Shown here: positions 57,092-64,000 of the stretch, piece by piece
Numbering within the stretch: position 1 is the first letter of the stretch
Layout: each line of letters begins with the position of its first letter
DNA from: Macrolepiota albuminosa
Taxonomy: Eukaryota > Basidiomycota > Agaricomycetes > Agaricales > Agaricaceae
Length of the DNA: 64,000 nucleotides
Direction of reading: 5' to 3'
NCBI GenBank assembly: GCA_027475525.1
Contig: JAMWFC010000102.1
Location: 372,001-436,000, forward strand
Position numbers and translations under genes: made by a program
Notes under the pieces: generated by a model
Database searches by the model: none
Told to the model about the DNA's origin: nothing
Seen by the model: the letters and a program-made list of their open reading frames with translations, nothing else

Positions 57092-57480
57092 TGTTAGGTA
57101 CTGCTGACTCAGGGGCCTTCCAAGTAAAGCTAACCCTTATAAGGTGAACTCAAGTGCTGAACTACAATTACATGTACTTGGAGTGTTTGGTGCTCTGGAA
57201 TGTGTTCTGGGGCTTAAAACAATGAAAAGAAGCAAGTTTAGGGTTAGAGTGAGCAAAATAAGTAAATAAAATAAAGTTAAATCAAGGACCAGAAGTTCCT
57301 AGATGAGACCAAAGTTATAAATTATTTTAGAGTCATGAAGATGCCAGTCAGAATATGTGTGCCAGTTGGAAGCATGTGCTAGTCAAAAGTTTGAAGTGGG
57401 CACACAAAAAAAAACAAGATAGTTATTGCAATATCAAGACTAAGGTATCAGAGCTATCTACAGTCTTATATACTTGTTTT
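57092..57480. mobile_element. Old, CpG-decayed copy of the solo LTR family
   Basis: Starting TGTTAGG, the block aligns with 54441 onward (for example GCTGACTCAGGGGCCTTCC against GCTGAGTCGGGGGCTTTCC, and the later segment with the repeated GTGCCAGT(C/T) words). Many differences replace CG in the young copy with TG or CA. The right end cannot be fixed. Confidence 0.7.
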
Positions 57481-57499
57481 GAGTATCTATGATAAAGTT

Positions 57500-57592
57500 T
57501 GGAACTCTATAAATAGCAGCAAAGCAGATAAGTGACTATATATCTAATAAAAATGAGGCCTGGAACTCTATAAATAGCAGTAGAGCAGATAA
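57500..57592. repeat. Direct repeat of ~32 bp
   Basis: TGGAACTCTATAAATAGCAG and the following AGAGCAGATAA-type bases occur at 57500-57531 and 57561-57592. Confidence 0.8.
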
Positions 57593-58559
57593 ACAACTGT
57601 GTATTTAAAAGATTATGGAAACAGCCAAAACAATCAACATGATCAGTATCATCTTTAATATGTAACAACTAATAAGAGCAAAGGCAAACCTACTGATGTA
57701 TATAATATGGCAGGCCAGGAGATGACATAAAGGTCCTGGAGGAGGTCTAGAGTGAGCAGAGTATATCAGAATGTCTGAGGTAAGTAGGCAGTAAGATCAA
57801 AAGGTCCAGAGTAGATGTAATATAATAATTATGATGTCTAGAAGTCTGAAGTAGGTATGATGTGACAGGTGTGACATCTGAAAATCCAGAGCAAGTGGTT
57901 TGTAACTGCAGCTCCAAATCTGCAATGTGAGAAATGAGTGGATTCTGAAGTGTTCTAGTGGGAGGAATATGAGGATACCCTGAGACTTATTCAGAGTATC
58001 TGGATTCAAAGATAAATGGTGGCAGAATCCTAGGCTAAGTTCAGGGTCAACACAAGTAGAGTGGAGTTGAGAAGAAAATGAGACAAGAAGGAGACTGAAA
58101 GACTGAAAGTTAAATTAAAATGAAACTTAGAGGATCAGAGAATTCAGAAAAGCAAGAAATAGATTGATCAAGTAAATAAAAACAAACAAGCATGTATAAG
58201 ATGATGATACAACAGAGATTTAAGCAATATCAAAGCTACTATAACAAGATGCTATTAACAAGTTAAATATCTAATACAGATGAGGTCCAGAGTTGGGTCT
58301 GGGTTGACCAGTCTCATGCAGTGTATTGCATGGGAGATGCTAGAGGCATTGACCAGGGCTGAATGTACAGAACTGTATGCTGGAGCCAGAATACTAAATG
58401 TAGGTAGCAGTTAGCAGAGCTAATCATGCAGAGTGCTAAATAGTGATGGTGAATATTAGAGCCAATTAGCTGAGTGCTAAATACTGGTAGCAATGATGAC
58501 ACTCAAATTGAGCTAAGTGCACTATTACTTATACAGCTAAGTCAATATTTCTCTGAGTG
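57593..58559. repeat. Repeat island 3, unclassified
   Basis: CpG is almost absent; no supported gene. Confidence 0.45.
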
Positions 58560-59600
58560 TGCTTAGTGTTTGAGAGAGTCTTAGAAAAGTCCTAGAAAAC
58601 ACATGATAAGCAAGAAGTAGGTGGCAAGTGGGTGGTTGGAAATGCTTATGTAAAGCTCTAAATGTAGCAAAAAAAAAACACTAAAAAGCACCAAGAAAAT
58701 ATGCTAAGAAACTAGGAATGAGTGCTAAAAGGCATGGAAAAGGAGCACTAAGACACACATAAAAAAGTATCATTCAACACTGAAAAGAAGTGCTAAGAGG
58801 CATTAAGGTTGAGTGCTAAGAGGAGCTAAGTATTAGAACCTAGAATAGGATGATAAAACAAAGAATTGCTTAGTGGATCTAAGCACAAATACCAAGCTGT
58901 AGTTGTAAGGTGCTAAGAAGTTGTAAAGCAATTTAGAGAGAGAGGAAAAAAGCTAAAACAGAGTTTCCTTGCCAACATGGTCAACCAAAAGAAAATCTGT
59001 AATGTGAGGTGATCAAAATAGTAAGATACAATTTCTTACTGCTAAGTTGATAATGTACTACTAACAAAAAGTAAGTATTTATACTAAAAGAAGTAAGCCA
59101 TTGCTAAGAGGCTAAGCATCATCAAAGGGCAGTAAACTAATAAAAATGTAAATAAATGCTGTGAATTAAACTACATGGTAAAAGATCTATAATCATGCTG
59201 TCTATCTGAGTCAGCAAGATGCTAAGCAATGTCAGGTGCCAAGGTAAAACTTCCAGCTGCCTGTTATGGAAAAACTTCATCATTCTGAACTGCAAGCACT
59301 GTCACTGGCTAGGAGCATTAATCTTAATTACTGATGCCAACTGTCTTGTATAGCTATTGGATGAGGTGTGGCAAGATATTAACAAAGGTGCTAAGCATAA
59401 GTGATGCTATAAAGAGTGGTTCCAGACTAATTGGAGGCTCTAGCTATGAGTTATTAGTATATAAATATGCAAAAATTAGCTCCTGAAGCATCAAGGCATG
59501 CCACTCTAAGTGACATCAAGGTGCTAAGATGAGGTGCTTAAATTGGTGCTATCCATGAACATTCATCATAGATGCTCATCAGCAGGTGTCAGAGCCAATT
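58560..59600 (+). repeat. ~1-kb repeat, copy A
   Basis: It matches copy C (62063-63018) in the same orientation and copy B (59815-60790) inverted. Shared landmarks: GGTGGCAAG, runs of GCTAAG/GCACTAAG, GATCTAAGCACAAAT, CCAACATGGTCAAC, TATGCAAAAATTAGCT. Copy A has the least CpG of the three and appears oldest. Confidence 0.75.
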
Positions 59601-59814
59601 GTGCAGAGAACTAAGTATGCAGGGGCTGGAGTTGGTCATGTGACATGCCAGGCATGAGCATCAGATCTAATCAGCCAGTTCTAGCCAGAATGATGCCAGC
59701 CTGATTTTTTAATAAGTGGTAATGATGCCCAAATTGAGCTAAGGTGCACTATCACTAGTACAGCTACTTAGTCAATATAGCTTTGGGCATGTTAAGTGTG
59801 TGAGAGAGTCCCGG

Positions 59815-60790
59815 TGATGAGCTTCTATTATAGATGACTACAAATAGCACCAACACAAGCACCTCACATTGGCACATTGGTACCACCAGGAGCAGCACGT
59901 CTTAGCACTCCAGAGGCTAATTTTTGCATATTTTTATGTTAATAACTCGCAGCTGGAGCCTTTAATTACTCCAGGACCACTCTTTATAGCACCATCTATT
60001 CTTAGCACCCCTTTTGACACCTTGCCGCACCTTGCCACTTACTCTTCAGGGCCATACATAGACATGGACACTTGGCACCAGTGATGCTCTTAGCCGGTAG
60101 CAGTAGGAATGATAAAGTATTTTCATGACAGACAGCTTGAAGTTTCACCTTAGCACTTGACGTCGCTTAGCACCTTGCCGACTCAGATTGACAGCATGAT
60201 TGTGGACTGTTTCACCATATAGTTTAATTTATAGCATTCACTTACATATAAATACTTACTTTTTATTAGTAGTACAGCATCAATTTGGCAGTAGGGATTG
60301 TATCCCAACATCTTGGTCACCCTATGCAACAGACTACCTTTTGTTGACCATGTTGGCAAAGGACTCTGCTTTAGTTCTCTCTCACTCTCTCTGTCTGCAA
60401 TCTTTTAGCGCCTTGCAACTACGGCAAGGCATTTGTGCTTAGATTCACTAAGCAATCTTGTCATTTTATCATCTCTTTTAGGTGCTAACACTTAGCGCCT
60501 CTTAGCAACCCTTTACATTGTTTCTTAGTGCCTTTCCTTGGCAACTCTCTCCCACACTCCTTAGCGCCTCTTCTTGGCGACTCTTCCACGCTTTTTAGCA
60601 CTTTTTATTGGTGATTCTCCAGTATTTCTTAGTGCCTTTCCTTGGTGATTCTTTCCCATGCCTCTTAGCACCTTTCCTTGATGACTTTTAGTGCACTCTT
60701 GCTGCATTTTTGGGCCTTACATAAGCACCAATCATCCCCTTTCCTTGCCACCAACCTCTTGTCTACTGTGCATTCTCTGAAACCTGTCCA
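59815..60790 (-). repeat. ~1-kb repeat, copy B (left arm of a fold-back structure)
   Basis: An inverted match to 62063-63018, roughly 80-85% identical over ~970 bp, separated by ~1.27 kb. The repeat carries short open frames on matching strands in both arms (59869, 60200 and their mirror images), but they contain stop differences and no known domain. Confidence 0.8.
60486..60705 (-). repeat. About six copies of a ~36-bp subrepeat in copy B
   Basis: Units begin CTTAG(C/T)(G/A)CCT and continue CTTGG(C/T)(G/A)A(C/T)TCT. The mirror-image set is in copy C at about 62160-62330, and a decayed set in copy A at about 58670-58830. Confidence 0.8.
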
Positions 60791-60875
60791 GAACTCTCTC
60801 TCACACTTAATGTGCCCAAAGCTATATTGACTAAGTAGCTGTACTAGTGATAGTGCACCTTAGCTCAATTTGGGT

Positions 60876-62045
60876 GTTGATGATGCCCAAAAGTAGATTA
60901 GTAGCAGATACAGTTTATGGCTACTGACCTGTATAAAATGTGTTGGGCGTGCTAAGATTGAGGGAGTCCCAGATAGTTCCCAGAGAACAAGTCAGAAAAA
61001 ATGAGTTACACAGCAAGATTAGGTGAAAGTCAGTAGCAATAGTTGGCAAGGATGTGCGGTAAGGAGGATGTGCCAGAAGTGTGCCTACAAAGGGATAAGA
61101 AGATGAATACAGGTAAGTGCAGCAATGTAACACTTCCAGAAGATTGAACCAACAATCTCAGGAAAGCTAGAACTAGCAGGGCTTGAACCTGCATTGCATG
61201 TTACCATTACACCATAGTCCCATGTTACTACTTGCTTTTTCTTGTCAACTAGTACCATTCTAGCTCCAGTCAATAGAGGCTTAGGCATAACCCCAGACTT
61301 TAACTAAGGTGTATTGATACACCCTTACAAGCAAGAAGATGTGGGAAGGGAATTACAGGCTTAGCAACAACTAAGTTGCATGATGCCTACTGTAAGTGCA
61401 AGGTGCATAGGTTCCATAAGCGTAACTGCAGCAAGCAGGCTAAGAGCATTCAGACAATTGGCGACTATGAACTTAGTCAGCTCAAAAGAAATCTGAACCG
61501 TAGGGTGAACTGAGGAGTATAAACTGGGGTGCTCTGTTCTCTGGTAACTAGTGACAACAGTAAGTATTTATAGTGAGGAACAAGTTCCCCACCGCTAAGA
61601 GGCTAAGGGTCGCCAAGGGATGGTAAACTGTAAGTAATGTAATTAAATGTCCTGTATTAAACTAAATGTTGAGAAATGAAGCAAGCAAGCTGTCTGTCTG
61701 TCTGAGAGAGGGGGCACCAAGAGGCATCAGATGCCAGGGTAAACGTCAGGCTATCCATCATGAGTAAATGACATTATACCTAATTCATAAGCGCTGTCAT
61801 TGGCTAGCTATGCCACGTGCTGATTGATTGCTGCTACTTGTCAATATTTGCTGGCGGCATGATGCCAGCTGTCATTCCAGCTGCTGCCAGTGCTATTACT
61901 AATTGGATCTGTTGCTTGCTGTGCATGGCCATCAGGTAAGGCCTAAAATGGCTAAATCATGTGCATCAGGTTTGGCACGCACATGGCAAGGTGTCCGGAA
62001 CCACTGCCAAGCCTGCTGTTGATGCGCCTAGCCTGTATGGGGTCC
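60876..62045 (+). repeat. Dispersed repeat, copy of 8390-9366 (inverted relative to it)
   Basis: This forms most of the spacer between copies B and C. Relative to the copy in island 1 it holds a ~220-bp insertion (61125-61345) that contains a tRNA-like sequence. Confidence 0.75.
61168..61221 (-). other. tRNA-like sequence lacking the anticodon arm
   Basis: On the minus strand GGGACTA can pair with TAGTTCT (two G-U pairs). The T-arm GCAGG-TTCAAGC-CCTGC is perfect, and TGGTGTAATGG and GGTTCAAGCCC fit pol III A and B boxes. Only ~54 nt separate the ends and there is no anticodon stem. It is either a deleted tRNA or the head of a tRNA-derived SINE. Confidence 0.6.
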
Positions 62046-62062
62046 TATCAGCATCATCACTG

Positions 62063-63018
62063 GACAGGTCCCAGAAAATGCACAGTAGGCAAGAGATTGG
62101 TGGCAAGAAAAAGAGGTAATTGGTGCTTATATAAGGCTCAAAATGTAGCAAGAATGTGCTAAAAGTTGCCAAGAAAAGACGCTAAGAGGCATGAGAGAAA
62201 GTCACCAATAAAAAGTGCTAAAAAGCATGGGAGAGTCACCAAAAAGAGGCGCTAAGGAGCACAGGAGAGAGTTGCCAAGGAAAGGCACTAAGAGACACTG
62301 AAAAGGGTTGCTAAAAGGCGCTAAGTGTTAGCACCTAAAAGAGGTGATAAAATGACAAGATTGCTTAGTAGATCTAAGCACAAATGCCTTGCCATAGTTG
62401 CAAGGCGCTAAAAGATTGCAGACAGAGAGAGTGAGAGAGAACTAAAGCAGAGTCCTTTGCCAACATGGTCAACAAAAGGTAGTCTGTTGCATAAGGTGAC
62501 CAAGATGTTGGGATACAATCCCTACTGCCAAATTGATGCTGTACTACTAATAAAAAGTAAGTATTTTTATGTAAGTGAATGCCATAAATTAAACTATATG
62601 GTGAAACAGTCCACAATCATGCTGTCAGTATGAGTTGGCAAGGTGCTAAGTGACGTCAGGTGCTAAGGTGAAACTCCAAGCTGTCTGTCATGAAAATACT
62701 TCATTATTCCTCCTGTAAGCACTGCCACTGGCTAAGTGCATCATTTCAGATTGATTGGTGCCAAGTGTCTGTGTCTGTATATGGCCCTGGAGAATGAGTG
62801 GCAAGGTGTGGCAAGGTGTCAAGATGCTAAGAATAAATAATGCTATAAAGAGTGGTTCTGGAGTAATTAGAGGCTCCAACTGCAAGTTATTAACATAAAA
62901 ATATGCAAAAATTAGCTTCCGGAGCACTAAGGCGTGCCGCTCCTGATGGTATCAATGTGTCAATGTGAGGTGCTTGTGTTGGCACTATCTGTAGACATCT
63001 ATAATGGGAGTTCATCAG
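62063..63018 (+). repeat. ~1-kb repeat, copy C (right arm of the fold-back structure)
   Basis: Same orientation as copy A and inverted relative to copy B. It retains more CpG than copy A. Confidence 0.8.
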
Positions 63019-63742
63019 TGGTATTTTTCTTTGAGATCCAAGATAAATAGCAGTGATGCTTTAAAATTCAGGGTAAATAGCAAGGATGCTTTCAAGTACA
63101 GGGATAAATAGCAAGGATGCTTCAGGGCTGAGGTAGAACATGTAGCAAGATATTCTAGGGTTAAGATGGTGCAGGTCATGATAGAAGACACACAACATAG
63201 CCATGGTTAATAATTTATTATCAAGCATTTCAAGAGTATACCCAGGTGAAGTTAATCTACCTAGTTCAATGATGGCTGGTGGGTAAAAAGCTCAGACTTG
63301 CTGCATAGCACTTTTAATACATATGCAGAGTTTAGTTAGAAACTCATCATCTTGCAGTCTGATGTTAAAGAAGTTACTAAACAAGTTAAAACATGCATTT
63401 GAGGCTGACTTTGAGTATATTTCTGTAAGAGAATGTAAGTTCTGCTTCACTTAGAGACGACAAGACCAACAGAATAGAACAAAGATTGATTTTACGGGAA
63501 AAAGTTAGTCTCAAAAATACACGAATAGTCTCTAAATACCCTCTAGCATTAAGGTTTACAATTGGTTCCCCTCGATTGTGAGCTCCCCAGAACGTCTACC
63601 ACGTGATTTACGATGTGATATCCCCTAATTGAGAACCGTGATTAAATAGTTGAGGAAAACCGAGAGAACCGTGCAGCTGGTGTCAGATGGTGTCAGTTTG
63701 AGTAAGCCTTCATGCTTACACTCTCCCATGTTTTCTGAAAAT
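63019..63742. other. Transition out of repeat island 3
   Basis: A small A/G-rich direct repeat with the phrase AAATAGCAAGGATGCTT occurs near 63050-63120. CpG returns to normal from about 63450. This may include LTR or downstream sequence of the Gypsy relic, but no LTR end is identified. Confidence 0.4.
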
Positions 63743-64000
63743 CTATTGTCCTCTTAAATCATCCTTCCTCCTCTCCCACTCATCCAACGCTATAGTATCC
63801 TTCATTTCTCTACCACTCTTCCACTCATTATGGTTGGGACCATAGCCACGCCAACGCACAAGGTATTGCATTTTCCAACCCTGTCGTCATTTATTGAGAA
63901 TGCAATCGATGAAATGTTCCTCCTGCCCATCCTCTGTAACAACGGGACCAGACATTTCCAAACAACATGAGGGAAACAAGGAGTCATTGTTAGGGACATA
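63743..64000 (-). pseudogene. Ty3/Gypsy pol relic, chromodomain end (continues beyond the window)
   Basis: Minus-strand reading gives GPVVTEDGQEEHF, then, after an in-frame TGA, YLVRWRGYGPNHNEW and a final DEWERRKDDLRGQ stop. This is the C-terminal chromodomain typical of fungal chromoviruses (YLVRWKGYGPxxxxW). The internal stop can be explained by CpG decay of an arginine codon, so the copy is non-functional. Confidence 0.8.

Overview
The window is nuclear DNA of a filamentous basidiomycete, most likely an agaricomycete. The genes are cut by many introns of about 45-65 nt with GT(A/G)NGT donors. The protein families are ones expanded in that group: DUF6534 and related multi-span membrane proteins, DUF7918 proteins, fungal TKL-type kinases, GPI-anchored Cys-rich secreted proteins, and tyrosine-recombinase elements. 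I found no operons, rRNA genes or CRISPR arrays. All gene models are hand-spliced from the sequence; reading phase closes across every junction given.

Layout. 1-7.7 kb: a kinase-like gene running off the left edge, a possible PD-(D/E)xK-like gene, a MARVEL-type four-span membrane protein and an MMTAG2-family RS-rich protein. 7.8-10.8 kb: a repeat island. 10.8-14.0 kb: two more copies of the kinase-like gene. 15.4-23.2 kb: a GPI-anchored secreted protein and the 10-exon nucleoporin gene NUP159 (1991 aa). 23.3-29.1 kb: a split tRNA-Met, a duplicated NUP159 exon fragment, a 19-exon DUF6534 gene and the translation-associated ATPase OLA1, whose intron 5 is tandemly duplicated and carries two related C/D-snoRNA-like sequences. 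29.3-35.9 kb: a KxE/RDPR-rich nuclear-type protein, an LSB1/PIN3-type SH3 protein and a TKL kinase. 36-41 kb: a second repeat island with a decayed tyrosine recombinase and a poly(A)-tailed retroposed insertion. 41.4-52.4 kb: the paralogous TKL kinase, pICln, a 0.6 kb inverted-repeat element, a split tRNA-Phe, a CoA-type Nudix hydrolase, another membrane protein and a DUF7918 protein. 52.6-64 kb: a doubtful ORF pair, then a third repeat island with a fresh solo LTR, an old decayed copy of the same LTR, three ~1 kb repeat copies, and the chromodomain end of a Ty3/Gypsy pol relic at the right edge.

Gene islands and repeat islands alternate sharply. The repeat islands are AT-rich and nearly empty of CpG, as expected from long-term cytosine methylation and deamination; young insertions inside them still carry CpG. 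Two gene duplications (kinase-like copies 1 versus 2/3, and the TKL kinase pair) are separated by repeat islands. Conserved single-copy genes (NUP159, OLA1, pICln, the MMTAG2 homologue, the Nudix gene) lie in the gene islands. There is no sign of a biosynthetic cluster. The most unusual features are the duplicated snoRNA-bearing OLA1 intron with a recursive-splice junction, and the many SUMO-type KxE motifs in two of the encoded proteins.
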